Source of the DNA: Clostridia bacterium
GTDB taxonomy: Bacteria > Bacillota_A > Clostridia > UBA1212 > UBA1255
Assembly (NCBI GenBank): GCA_017522515.1
Contig: JAFWZH010000275.1
Location: 1-38,648, forward strand
DNA: 38,648 bases
Direction of reading: 5' to 3'
The notes beneath the pieces are model-generated. The model was not told the DNA's origin, did not search any database, and saw nothing but the letters and a program-made list of their open reading frames with translations. Numbering within the stretch: position 1 is the first letter of the stretch; every line of letters begins with the position of its first letter. This document shows, one piece after another, positions 8,301-15,340 of this stretch. The position numbers and the translations under genes are program-made.

Positions 8301-8775
8301 GTTTAAAGTATATAACGAAACAGACAAAGTATGGCTTGTGGCTGAAAATATTGACGGTATATATTATGTAAAAGGATATACAACGGACGAAAGTAAAGCA
8401 ACATCATTTGTGCCGGTGAATTTTTCGGAGGAAGAATTGGGCAAGCTTTGTGTATACGGTGTTGAAGATGATGTTTATCAAATTGTAGAGGTAAATACTG
8501 CAGAGGGATACACATTGCTTGAAGAAAATGTAGAGCTGTCTATAGTGTTTGAAAATGAGAACGCATCCGCATTTGTTGCAGGAAAAGAAGTTGAAATGAA
8601 TGCAAAGAACGAATCTGCAGATGCAACGGTTTCACTTAATATTGTTAATAATAAGGTTCCCGATCTTCCTATAACAGGGGATACAGGAATGTTTATGTTT
8701 GTAGCAATAGGTGTTGTGCTTATGACAGGCGCAGTCATAGCTATTAAGAAAATAAGCAGAAAGAATAAAGACTGA
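5377..8775 (+). CDS. Fused thioester-domain tip adhesin and SpaA-type backbone pilin
   Basis: A single 1132-codon frame encodes what are normally two sortase substrates. First part: signal peptide (1-33); a thioester domain with Cys86 in YYCIEPGE and Gln157 in ATQILIW, the pair expected to form an internal thioester; two SpaA/Cna_B-like domains (about 325-420 and 425-515) with E-box-like VKELTAPNNY and VTEIQTQDGY; the sorting motif LPPTGG at 523-528; and a membrane segment. Second part, from Met560: a new signal peptide (MKKFLVVIMALVMCF...AFA), pilin motif YPKN at 769-772, isopeptide-forming domains, an E-box-like VEVNTAEGYTLL, and LPITGD at 1097-1102 with a final membrane anchor. No stop separates them. 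A class C sortase follows immediately. Either this is a true polyprotein or the first gene has lost its stop. Confidence 0.85.
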   Translation: MKKCLKRSVVLLLLLTLCLTAINAINTTPAEAAANEIMVFQYPRPADNNKNNWGKEAMSFMGGWSQRAADNFAIYSNDYSGKIYYCIEPGEYIKTGDSYVEKGEAYWDEFPDNSTIDSDKIKLHIGRIFQYGYIGTININWTSQNDADTLGNVIATQILIWEVVVGERDSEFNHVAPGASYDAVLDIVSPNHPVYSQIMKQYNRIVNAMQAHLDSPSFMAEAKSQAQTVELKWNGTEYSASLTDTNNVLSNFDIKPDNSNVTLEKSGNKLLIKSKVAVKDVTLTANRTLKRSGLITWASSTRQDLTKPYSAEVSDPLQAFIKLKTQQTGSINGIKVDTNGNPLAGAEIGLFYGSETNLIAKEAIKVLTTGADGVFEFDNIAYGKYIVKELTAPNNYKLDDTAYKVEISENQKLVELEIVNEAKPHELVILKVDENNKPIFGVVFLVERSFDGNMWTETDQITTDETGKAYIKDLIPEMYCKVTEIQTQDGYTLLTEPIFEDKITTKDDPVITIKAINTYEFELPPTGGNSFLYIPIVLSLIMGATVTIYYLIKEERGKNMKKFLVVIMALVMCFTTITTAFAADVNNATIDKNKTCSLTINKYAYEVKEINAIEGVEFTILNVAEIVTFKDNNVVQLLYGFDKESSAELLSAINLANGEGRYTQADNINASKYYYQQSIVSKAMADALLDNEIKVKNALESYISKNTNAQKMPLTNEKGKSVETGLNIGLYLVVETKVPENVIDTTNPFFVSLPMTVNGDTWNYDVVVYPKNETGNPTLEKEVKESQSSTGKTSEYGSYATASAGDIVEYKIQSTLPVVKSNATFLTEYCFVDTLSEGISYIENEIVFEIYSDAACNSKVADWTEDKSLFTVTYENNVMKINISQKGLAEINSKYSEHTILIKYSAKVNSDESLILGESGNSNKVKLTWRRTSENYYDTLEDRAIVYSFGINITKHFSDKTDKEAYESGLYDKVEFKVYNETDKVWLVAENIDGIYYVKGYTTDESKATSFVPVNFSEEELGKLCVYGVEDDVYQIVEVNTAEGYTLLEENVELSIVFENENASAFVAGKEVEMNAKNESADATVSLNIVNNKVPDLPITGDTGMFMFVAIGVVLMTGAVIAIKKISRKNKD
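7042..7056 (+). promoter_or_regulatory. Internal ribosome site and ATG for a separate backbone pilin
   Basis: AGAGG at 7042-7046 lies seven bases before an in-frame ATG at 7054. That ATG opens a textbook signal peptide, so the backbone pilin (573 residues) can be made independently of the upstream adhesin. In the +1 frame the upstream sequence contains TAA codons (around 7027-7033), so one inserted or deleted base would give two conventional genes. Confidence 0.6.
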
Positions 8776-8780
8776 TTAAT

Positions 8781-9605
8781 ATGAAGCAAAAGAAAGTATG
8801 TATTGCCATATGTATTATTGTTTTTGTTATTGCTGTGTTAATCGTTATATATCCTTTGGCATCAAATTATTTGGTGGAAAAAAAGCAAAGAAAAGTGTAC
8901 ACCGAATACTTTGAGAATATAGAAAAATATAGTAATGAGGATATTTATAGAGAGAAACAAAAAGCAATTGAATACAACGAAAAACAGCGTTCGGAGGAGA
9001 ATTACAGAAAAGTATTGAATATAGGGGATAACGGAATAATGGGGTATGTAAAAATACCCCAAATTGATGTTGTTTTACCAATATATCACGGAACAACGGC
9101 TGAGGTTTTGGAAAAGGGCGTAGGTCATCTGTTTGGATCTTCGCTTCCGATAGGTGGAATTGGAACACATTGTGTATTAACAGGACATTCGGGTATGTCA
9201 GGACAAAAGATGTTTTCCGATTTGGATTGTTTAAAAAAAGGAGATATTTTTTATATTGATGTTCTTGATGAAACATTGGAATATCGTATAGAAGATGTTT
9301 ATGTAATAGAACCGAATGAAACAAAAAGTTTGCGTGTAGATACTGCAAAAGATGTGTGCAGTTTAGTAACGTGTACCCCGTTTGGAGTGAATACACATAG
9401 GCTTGTTATAAGAGGAGAGAGAATTGATAAATGTGCTGATTTGACACAAAATGAAAAATGTGCTGATTCAGCACAAAACAAAAACAGACCAAATTCCACA
9501 TGGGAAAGAGAATATATTAAAGGTGTTTTTTGGGGAGCAATAATCGTCGTAAACATAGTTCTTTTGCAACGCATATACAAAAAAATAAAGAAAAGGAACA
9601 AATGA
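8781..9605 (+). CDS. Class C (pilus-polymerising) sortase
   Basis: Cleaves LPxTG-type signals and joins pilin subunits through the lysine of YPKN motifs. The 274-residue protein has an N-terminal membrane helix (6-29), catalytic His136 in LTGHSG, Cys198 in SLVTCTP and Arg207 in NTHRLVIRG, plus a C-terminal membrane helix (about 250-266), the arrangement of class C enzymes. Between core and second helix lies a small tandem repeat (KCADLTQNE / KCADSAQNK) that looks recent. It starts five bases after the pilin stop; the two are clearly one operon, and the fused adhesin/pilin product is its obvious substrate. The lid motif typical of class C enzymes was not located with certainty. Confidence 0.92.
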   Translation: MKQKKVCIAICIIVFVIAVLIVIYPLASNYLVEKKQRKVYTEYFENIEKYSNEDIYREKQKAIEYNEKQRSEENYRKVLNIGDNGIMGYVKIPQIDVVLPIYHGTTAEVLEKGVGHLFGSSLPIGGIGTHCVLTGHSGMSGQKMFSDLDCLKKGDIFYIDVLDETLEYRIEDVYVIEPNETKSLRVDTAKDVCSLVTCTPFGVNTHRLVIRGERIDKCADLTQNEKCADSAQNKNRPNSTWEREYIKGVFWGAIIVVNIVLLQRIYKKIKKRNK

Positions 9606-9606
9606 T

Positions 9607-9960
9607 ATGATGAAGAAAGTATATATTTGTTCTCCCTTGGGTGGAAACATAGACTACAATATTTCTATGGTTAAGAAATACACCAAGTATGCACTAAAAT
9701 GCGGAACTGCGCCGGTAGTTCCGCATTTTTACGCACTTTGTATAGACGATAACAACAAAACAGAGAGAGAGATGGGCATGAAAGCAGGCCTTTCAACATT
9801 GTGGTTTTGTGATGAGATGTGGATCTTCGGGGAGAAAATAACAGAAGGAATGAAGAAAGAAATTACCTTTTGCAAAAATCTTAATATAAGGATGAAAATC
9901 ATAAAAGGTAAGGAGCTTGAAAGTATATTAAAGGAGGAAAAGACGGATGAAGAGAAGTAA
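9607..9960 (+). CDS. DUF4406/DUF7768-like protein (nucleoside deoxyribosyltransferase-like fold)
   Basis: 117 residues. The N-terminus VYICSPLGGNIDYNISMVKKY, the middle APVVPHFY, and GLSTLWFCDEMWIFGEKIT ... GMKKEI follow the pattern of small proteins related to nucleoside 2-deoxyribosyltransferases. In that fold the GG loop and the late Glu contact the nucleoside. The protein is commonly found in phages and ICEs; its substrate is unknown, and a role in nucleotide salvage or modification is only inferred. It begins two bases after the sortase stop and overlaps the next gene by 14 bases. The coding region contains a perfect terminator-like hairpin, described separately. Confidence 0.75.
   Translation: MMKKVYICSPLGGNIDYNISMVKKYTKYALKCGTAPVVPHFYALCIDDNNKTEREMGMKAGLSTLWFCDEMWIFGEKITEGMKKEITFCKNLNIRMKIIKGKELESILKEEKTDEEK
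9696..9730 (+). terminator. Terminator-like hairpin inside the DUF4406-like coding region
   Basis: AAAATGCGGAACT (9696-9708) is perfectly complementary to AGTTCCGCATTTT (9717-9729), with an eight-base loop and a T run. The GC-rich core plus flanking A and T tracts is the form of an intrinsic terminator. It lies about 90 bases into an open frame, between the pilus genes and the secretion genes. Translating ribosomes should suppress it, so it may act as a polarity element. Confidence 0.6.
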
Positions 9961-10312
9961 AATGGCTGTAATAGTTGTTCTTATTGTGATGTGTATATGT
10001 ATGCTCTCACAGAATGTATTTGCAAGCAACGCCTCACCAAATCCCACAGCAGGAAGTGGTGCAAGCAATGTTTCAAAAGCGATTGAAGATACATGGAAAG
10101 ACGCAAAAGGACAAGTCCAAACGGTAGTAAATAATGTTGTGTTTCCTGTGGTTGATTTGATACTTGCTGTGTTGTTCTTTGTTAAACTCGGAACAGCATA
10201 TTTTGATTATAGAAAGCATGGGCAATTTGAATTTACAGCACCGGCAATATTATTTGCATGCTTAATATTTACACTTACTGCGCCTTTGTACATATGGTCA
10301 ATATTGCCATAA
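9947..10312 (+). CDS. DUF3852 membrane protein, conjugation channel component
   Basis: 121 residues with a signal peptide (MKRSKMAVIVVLIVMCICM...VFA), a short Ser/Gly-rich segment, and two hydrophobic helices (about 64-84 and 95-118). The block VVNNVVFPVVDLILAVLFF, KLGTAYFDYRKHGQFEFTAP matches DUF3852 proteins that sit at the start of the secretion operon of Tn1549-type elements. Topology and size resemble VirB2/TrbC pilins, so a channel or pilin-like role is plausible though not established. AAGGAGGAAA at 9931-9940 fixes the start. It is followed by the TrbL-like gene after 31 bases. Confidence 0.85.
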   Translation: MKRSKMAVIVVLIVMCICMLSQNVFASNASPNPTAGSGASNVSKAIEDTWKDAKGQVQTVVNNVVFPVVDLILAVLFFVKLGTAYFDYRKHGQFEFTAPAILFACLIFTLTAPLYIWSILP

Positions 10313-10343
10313 CAGCAAGAACTGTAAAAGGGTGTGAGTAAAA

Positions 10344-11267
10344 ATGTTTGATTGGTTAGAAGAAATCATAGAAGCAGTAACCAAAGCTGTTCACTATGGC
10401 TTTTCAGAATTAGGGCAGCAAATATCGAATAACATATGGGACATAATGCTTAAATGGATATATAAAACAATCTTTGATGCGGTGGCGAGTTTTTTTGACA
10501 AGATAAACCATATGGGAGCTGACATATTTGACATAGATTGGATAAAAGCAACAGTATTATTGTTTACATATTTCGGTTGGGCATTGTTTGCGGCAGGTGT
10601 AGTAGTTGCAATATTTGATATAGCAATAGAATACCAAAATGGCAGAGCAAATCCAAAAACAACAGCATTAAATATTTTAAAAGGCTTTTTTGCATGTTCG
10701 TTGATGGGAGTATTGCCTGTGGAATTGTACAAATTTTGTATAACATTACAATCTGTTTTTGCTCAAGATTTATCAACTTTATTTGCCTCAGGACAATCAT
10801 TAAACATAGCGGATACCAGTAGGTTTGTATTAAAATCGGAGTTTGCGTCTCCGGGTTCAATGTCAGGTTTGTTTTTAACACTTATGTTAATTGCCTTTGC
10901 ATATTGTGTGATCAAACTGTTTTTTCAAAATATAAAAAGAGGCGGAATTCTCCTGGCACAAATTGCAGTAGGTTCGTTATATATGTTTTCTGTACCGAGA
11001 GGATACAGTGATGGTTTTGTTCAATGGGTAAAGCAAGTAATAGCACTATGTTTAACAGCGTTTTTACAGAGCTTGTTGTTGTATTTGGGATTGATTACTT
11101 TTGTTGATCATATGCTCTTAGGTTTAGGCATAATGTTGGCCGCTAACGAAGTGCCGAGAATAGCACAACAATTCGGTTTGGATACGACTGCAAAATTCAA
11201 TGCGATGAGTATTGTTCATGCAACATCAACTGTGGTTCATTTATCTAAAGCATTAGTTAAAAAGTAA
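10344..11267 (+). CDS. TrbL/VirB6-like inner-membrane channel protein
   Basis: 307 residues with about six membrane segments (roughly 70-95, 115-135, 170-190, 200-215, 230-250, 255-275). An amphipathic N-terminus (WLEEIIEAVTKAVHYGFSE) and IYKTIFDAVASFFDKI precede the first helix. This architecture and the position before PrgI and VirB4 identify the TrbL/VirB6-type polytopic protein of Gram-positive type IV secretion systems, which forms the membrane pore. A GTGAG-type ribosome site precedes ATG 10344. Sequence conservation in this family is low, so assignment rests on topology and synteny as much as on motifs such as LGQQISNNIWDIML. Confidence 0.88.
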   Translation: MFDWLEEIIEAVTKAVHYGFSELGQQISNNIWDIMLKWIYKTIFDAVASFFDKINHMGADIFDIDWIKATVLLFTYFGWALFAAGVVVAIFDIAIEYQNGRANPKTTALNILKGFFACSLMGVLPVELYKFCITLQSVFAQDLSTLFASGQSLNIADTSRFVLKSEFASPGSMSGLFLTLMLIAFAYCVIKLFFQNIKRGGILLAQIAVGSLYMFSVPRGYSDGFVQWVKQVIALCLTAFLQSLLLYLGLITFVDHMLLGLGIMLAANEVPRIAQQFGLDTTAKFNAMSIVHATSTVVHLSKALVKK

Positions 11268-11283
11268 GAAGGAGATACGAAAA

Positions 11284-11544
11284 ATGAAGGAATATATATA
11301 TCCGCAAAACTTAAAAGCCACATCCAATATATGGATGTGGTCTTTAAGAGATTTTGTGATTTTGATTATAAGTACACTTATATCAGTATTGGCAGTAGTA
11401 CACGCAAAAACATTAATGCCGGGTGTGGCAACATTAGTTTTTGCTTTTCTGGCAATGAGATTTGATGAAGTTACCGTAATAGACTTCATCAAAACAGCAA
11501 CGAAATATTTTATAACATCGCAACAATATTATGAATGGAGATGA
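11284..11544 (+). CDS. prgI: PrgI family protein (VirB3-like)
   Basis: 86 residues: YPQNLKATSNIWMWSLRDF leads into two tightly spaced membrane helices (about 22-55) and ends FIKTATKYFITSQQYYEWR. This is the PrgI pattern, a small membrane protein that partners VirB4 in Gram-positive conjugation systems, equivalent to VirB3. AAGGAG lies just upstream of the ATG. The reading frame overlaps the upstream-most start candidates of the next gene. In VirB systems the VirB3 and VirB4 homologues work together at the channel base; here an extra protein is encoded between them. Confidence 0.9.
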   Translation: MKEYIYPQNLKATSNIWMWSLRDFVILIISTLISVLAVVHAKTLMPGVATLVFAFLAMRFDEVTVIDFIKTATKYFITSQQYYEWR

Positions 11545-11549
11545 GAAGG

Positions 11550-12119
11550 ATGCGAAGAAAAGGAAATTCCGTACAAGAACTAATTGGTATAAAATGTTTT
11601 GGCAAGTATGGGTTGATAACAGACAAAGGAGAACTGTTGTTTTATAGCGTGACTCCTACCAACATATCAGTCTTATCGAATACAAGCATTGAAATAAAAA
11701 TAAGGCATTTATTAATGGTATTGTGCTCTGTGCCGGACATAGAGATTGTTTGCACGGACTCTTCTGAATGCTTTGATGAAAACAAATCGTACTTGTATAA
11801 AAAAGCAAATCAAGAAAATAATTCAAAAGTTCGTGAATTGATAGAGAAAGATATTTTGTTTCTTGATCACATACAAACGGAAATGGCAACAGCAAGACAG
11901 TTTATATTTGTTATTAGGTGCAACAACAAAAAAGAAGAACAAATATTTAATACAACAAACAGAATAGAGAAAATATTGGCAAGCCAAAATTTCGAAGTCA
12001 GAAGAATGGATAAGAGAGAAATTAAAAGGGTTCTTTCGATATATTTCGAAGCAAGCTTGAGTGGAGAATTAATGGCAGATAGCGACGGAGAGCAGTATTT
12101 TCGACAAAACTCGAAATGA
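11550..12119 (+). CDS. Putative VirB4 N-terminal-domain-like accessory protein
   Basis: About 189 residues from ATG 11550, which has GGAG nine bases upstream; earlier in-frame ATGs at 11535 and 11541 lack a site. The product has VQELIGIKCFGKYGLITDKGE, LLFYSVTPTNISVLS and RQFIFVIRCNNKKEEQIFNT, reminiscent of the beta-rich N-terminal domain of VirB4/TraE proteins, but no Walker motifs. Comparable short genes precede virB4 in Clostridial ICEs. I infer that it supplies or regulates the VirB4 membrane-proximal domain. It could instead be an unrelated ICE-specific protein; no catalytic motif is visible. Confidence 0.65.
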   Translation: MRRKGNSVQELIGIKCFGKYGLITDKGELLFYSVTPTNISVLSNTSIEIKIRHLLMVLCSVPDIEIVCTDSSECFDENKSYLYKKANQENNSKVRELIEKDILFLDHIQTEMATARQFIFVIRCNNKKEEQIFNTTNRIEKILASQNFEVRRMDKREIKRVLSIYFEASLSGELMADSDGEQYFRQNSK

Positions 12120-12225
12120 AAGGGGCGAAAACAGGTAAAAATAAGCTCGGAAAAGAGCTTTCATTTCGGAATTTAGGCGAAAATGAAGAAATTTGGCTAT
12201 ATATAGGCAAAAACGAGGTGTAAAA
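12120..12225 (+). promoter_or_regulatory. Non-coding leader of virB4 with palindromes
   Basis: No gene is present. The stretch holds a hairpin AGCTC...GAGCT (about 12147-12162), several GGCGAAA/GGCAAAA words, and the palindrome TTGGCTATATATAGGCAA at 12193-12210. The same kinds of elements recur upstream of mobC (17376-17741), suggesting a shared binding protein. Coding genes on both sides of this gap are otherwise tightly packed. Confidence 0.6.
12181..12220 (+). repeat. Copy A of a dispersed 40-bp repeat with central palindrome
   Basis: Begins AAATGAAGAA, contains TTGGCTATATATAGGCAA and ends in AAAACGAGGTG. It aligns almost base for base with copy B at 17666-17705. In both copies the palindrome lies shortly upstream of a gene start (virB4 here, mobC there). 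Confidence 0.7.
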
Positions 12226-14052
12226 ATGAGGAAAAAGAAAGAGTTAACTGAAGAACAAAAAGAAGCAATAAGAACAAAAGATTTCTTTGATATGATAGCT
12301 CCTGCGACAATAAAGTTTATGACAGACTATTATATCGTGGGAGATAGCTACAGGAGTGTTTGGGCAATACGAGAATATCCGCCTTCTACAAAAGAACAGG
12401 CATTGCTCTCTCAATTGGCAGACAGAAGTAATGTTACTATCAGGATATACCACAGACTTGTAGAAGCTTCAGAACAAAGAAAGATAATTCAAAATGCTAC
12501 AAGAAGAAACAAGATGAAAAGCGGAGGTAATGATATTCAGGAAAACATCGAAGCAGAAGGTAATCTTCAAGATGTAGTTGATTTACTTGCCAATATGCGA
12601 AAAGATAAAGAACCGCTTCTGCATTGCTCTGTATTTATTGAATTAAAAGCAAAATCACTGGATACTTTAAAAGAATTACAAAGTGATATTATGATAGAGC
12701 TTACTCGGTCAAAAATATCTGCAGACAGATTGACATTAAGACAAAAAGAAGGTTTTTTGTCTGTCCTTCCGACAGGCACAAATAAATTCGGAGCATTATA
12801 CGAAAGGGTGTTGCCGGCATCGAGTGTTGCGAACTTGTTCCCGTTTAACTATTCTGGTAAAACAGACCCGAACGGAATATACATAGGCAGAGACAAGTAT
12901 GGAACGAACATACTTGTGGATTTTGATAGGAGAACAGAAGATAAAACAACAAGCAATGTGCTTATACTCGGTAATTCCGGACAAGGTAAATCATATCTGC
13001 TTAAAATGATATTGACAAACATCCGTGAGAGCGGAAAGCAAATTATTTGTCTTGACCCCGAATCAGAATATGAAGAATTGTGTTCGAATCTTGGTGGCTG
13101 TTATATTGATTTTTTGACAGGCGAATACAAGATAAACCCGCTTGAGCCAAAAGCTTGGGCAGATAATGCAGATGACAACGACAGCGAAGCACCGGCAGCA
13201 TTTAACAAAGCCACTCGCTTAAGTCAACACATAGCATTTTTAAAAGACTTTTTTAGGAGCTACAAAGATTTTACAGATGCACAGCTTGATACAATAGAAA
13301 TATTACTGTCAAAGCTCTATGCAAGGTTCGGAATTACAGACAGCACGGATTACAGCAAGCTTGAATCTACCGACTATCCAGTTATGTCAGATTTTTATAA
13401 GTTATGTGAGGATGAATATTATATGTATGACTCACAGCGAAAATATTTATATACAGAAGAAATGCTTCAAGAAGTATGTCTGGGTATTAACTCTATGTGT
13501 GTGGGTTCAGAGAGTAAATATTTTAACGGACACACAAATATAAGCAACGATATGTTCTTATGCTTTGGGGTAAAAGGCTTAATGGAAACAAACAAAAGAT
13601 TAAAAGATGCCATGCTTTTTAATATTTTGTCGTATATGTCAAACCAACTGTTAGTAAAAGGAAATACGACAGCATCAATAGACGAGTTTTATTTGTTTCT
13701 TACAAATATGACTGCAGTAGAATATGTGAGAAATCTTATGAAGCGTGTTCGTAAAAAGGATTCATCTATAATTTTGGCATCACAAAATATTGAAGACTTT
13801 TTGCTTCCTGAACTGCGTGAATTTACAAAGCCGTTATTCAGCATTCCAACACATCATTTTTTGTTTAATCCCGGAAGAATCAATGAAAGAGAATATATGG
13901 ATGCGTTGCAAGTTGAACAGAGTGAGTTTGAGCTTATCAAGTATCCGGAAAGGGGAACTTGTTTGTATCGTTGCGGAAACGAAAGATATTTATTGCAAGT
14001 TATCGCACCTGAATATAAATCAAAATTGTTCGGAAATGCGGGTGGCAGATAA
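12226..14052 (+). CDS. virB4: VirB4/TraE-type conjugation ATPase
   Basis: Cytoplasmic ATPase that powers the type IV secretion channel. From ATG 12226 (GAGGTG five bases upstream) it is 608 residues; an earlier in-frame ATG at 12193 has no site and lies in the palindrome. Walker A is GNSGQGKS at 249-256 (VLILGNSGQGKSYLL), preceded by a domain with the typical VLPTGTNKFG block and NPNGIYIG-like segment (DPNGIYIGRDKYG). Walker B is IDEFY at 485-489, and the late motif LASQNIEDF follows. The length is slightly short for the family, consistent with some N-terminal function residing in the preceding gene. The last base of the stop is the first base of the next gene's ATG. Confidence 0.93.
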   Translation: MRKKKELTEEQKEAIRTKDFFDMIAPATIKFMTDYYIVGDSYRSVWAIREYPPSTKEQALLSQLADRSNVTIRIYHRLVEASEQRKIIQNATRRNKMKSGGNDIQENIEAEGNLQDVVDLLANMRKDKEPLLHCSVFIELKAKSLDTLKELQSDIMIELTRSKISADRLTLRQKEGFLSVLPTGTNKFGALYERVLPASSVANLFPFNYSGKTDPNGIYIGRDKYGTNILVDFDRRTEDKTTSNVLILGNSGQGKSYLLKMILTNIRESGKQIICLDPESEYEELCSNLGGCYIDFLTGEYKINPLEPKAWADNADDNDSEAPAAFNKATRLSQHIAFLKDFFRSYKDFTDAQLDTIEILLSKLYARFGITDSTDYSKLESTDYPVMSDFYKLCEDEYYMYDSQRKYLYTEEMLQEVCLGINSMCVGSESKYFNGHTNISNDMFLCFGVKGLMETNKRLKDAMLFNILSYMSNQLLVKGNTTASIDEFYLFLTNMTAVEYVRNLMKRVRKKDSSIILASQNIEDFLLPELREFTKPLFSIPTHHFLFNPGRINEREYMDALQVEQSEFELIKYPERGTCLYRCGNERYLLQVIAPEYKSKLFGNAGGR

Positions 14053-15047
14053 TGGCAGCTCCGATAATACCGATAGTAAAAAAGGCGGTAACGGTAGTTG
14101 TCTCTAATAAAAAACTGCGAAATACAGTAATCGGCATCGTAATAGGATTTATTTTTATTGCTTTGATGCCGATTATATTTCTGGTCGGATTTTTTAGTGA
14201 TGACTATGAAATAGACACAACTCAAATACGAGATGTGATAGAAGAAAAAGAAGATGAGGCAGATGATATATGGGATGAAATTGAAGAAAAAATGGAAGAA
14301 GCTGAATTATCAGGTATACAACAAGAAGATGCAAAGCTGTTATTAACAATGGCTCTTTTTGATAAAAGAAATGACGATGACTTTGTGGATGATTTTGTTG
14401 GATGTTTTGAAAAAGATCAAGATGACGATGATTTGATAGACAATATCAATTCCGAGTTTGATACAGAAATAGACAGTCAACAATTTACTGATATAGTTTC
14501 GAGCGTAAGAAAAAAGCACATTGACAAGACCATTTTTGTAAATCCGCTAACAAAAAACAGCACGGATCTTATGCTTTGGGCAAAGTATATAGCGATCAAG
14601 AATTGGGGATGTGTTTATTCTACATACGGATTTGTTTTAGATGAAGAACTTCTTGAAAATCTTTCAAAAAGACATCCTGAAAAAGTTGGGCAACACAAAA
14701 CAGAAATACAAAACAACTGGATTGGAAGCAGAACGGTTGATGGAGTAGGTATAATAAAAAGTTATGCTTGGTATGATATTCAAACCAATCTTATTAAACC
14801 AAACATAAACGGAATATCTGATGTGACAGCAGAAGAATTATATAACTTATCAACTCAAAAAGGTTTGATAGAAAACATTCCGGAAGTACCCGGCATAGCA
14901 GTATATTCAAACGGAGAGCTTGGTATTTATATTGGGAATGGCAAAGTTATAGAAGCAAAGGACATCACACAAGGTGTTGCGGAAACAGATATAAAGCAAG
15001 GTGGATGGACAGAGTGGTTTTACATTCCGAACATTAACTACAACTAA
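14052..15047 (+). CDS. CD1108-type NlpC/P60-like protein, apparently catalytically dead
   Basis: 331 residues with one membrane helix (about 26-48), a very acidic helical region (60-140) and a C-terminal NlpC/P60-like domain (about 172-328). In conjugation systems such proteins locally open peptidoglycan (VirB1-like). Recognisable blocks are LWAKYIAIKNWGCVYSTYG, GSRTVD, VGIIKSYAW, PGIAVY and YIGNGKVIEA. In relatives the catalytic Cys follows TxD and the His precedes the IGVYIGNG strand; here those places hold Gly231 and Leu290. Both catalytic residues thus seem to be replaced, suggesting a structural role. The start overlaps the virB4 stop by one base. Comparison is from memory of family motifs. 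Confidence 0.82.
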   Translation: MAAPIIPIVKKAVTVVVSNKKLRNTVIGIVIGFIFIALMPIIFLVGFFSDDYEIDTTQIRDVIEEKEDEADDIWDEIEEKMEEAELSGIQQEDAKLLLTMALFDKRNDDDFVDDFVGCFEKDQDDDDLIDNINSEFDTEIDSQQFTDIVSSVRKKHIDKTIFVNPLTKNSTDLMLWAKYIAIKNWGCVYSTYGFVLDEELLENLSKRHPEKVGQHKTEIQNNWIGSRTVDGVGIIKSYAWYDIQTNLIKPNINGISDVTAEELYNLSTQKGLIENIPEVPGIAVYSNGELGIYIGNGKVIEAKDITQGVAETDIKQGGWTEWFYIPNINYN

Positions 15048-15066
15048 AAAGAAAGGAAAGATTAAT

Positions 15067-15327
15067 ATGAAAAAATCAACAGTAACAGTCACTTTTGATG
15101 ACGAACAATTACAAGCACTTAAAATGTATTTATCAGAAAAGAACTTAACAGTTGAAACAGAATTAGAAGAAATGCTTCAAGCGTTATATTTAAAATCCGT
15201 ACCGTTAACGGTTAGGGATTTTATAACAAAGAAAGCAAAAAATGAAATGGAAAAAGAAAATAAAGCTACAAGAAGGATGAAAAGCAATCCTGTTACAAAA
15301 GTGAATATTGAACAAAGCAACGAATAG
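15067..15327 (+). CDS. DUF6103 family protein
   Basis: 86 residues beginning MKKSTVTVTFDDEQLQALKM and continuing YLSEKNLTVETELEEMLQALY, KSVPLTVRDFI. This is the DUF6103 pattern, a small protein repeatedly found directly after the NlpC/P60 gene of Tn1549-type elements. The N-terminal strand followed by helices resembles a ribbon-helix-helix arrangement, so DNA binding is possible but unproven. The start at 15067 follows GAAAGGAAAG; a longer in-frame version from 15001 would run into the preceding gene and is not favoured. The C-terminus is basic. Confidence 0.82.
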   Translation: MKKSTVTVTFDDEQLQALKMYLSEKNLTVETELEEMLQALYLKSVPLTVRDFITKKAKNEMEKENKATRRMKSNPVTKVNIEQSNE

Positions 15328-15340
15328 GAGATGAGAATAA

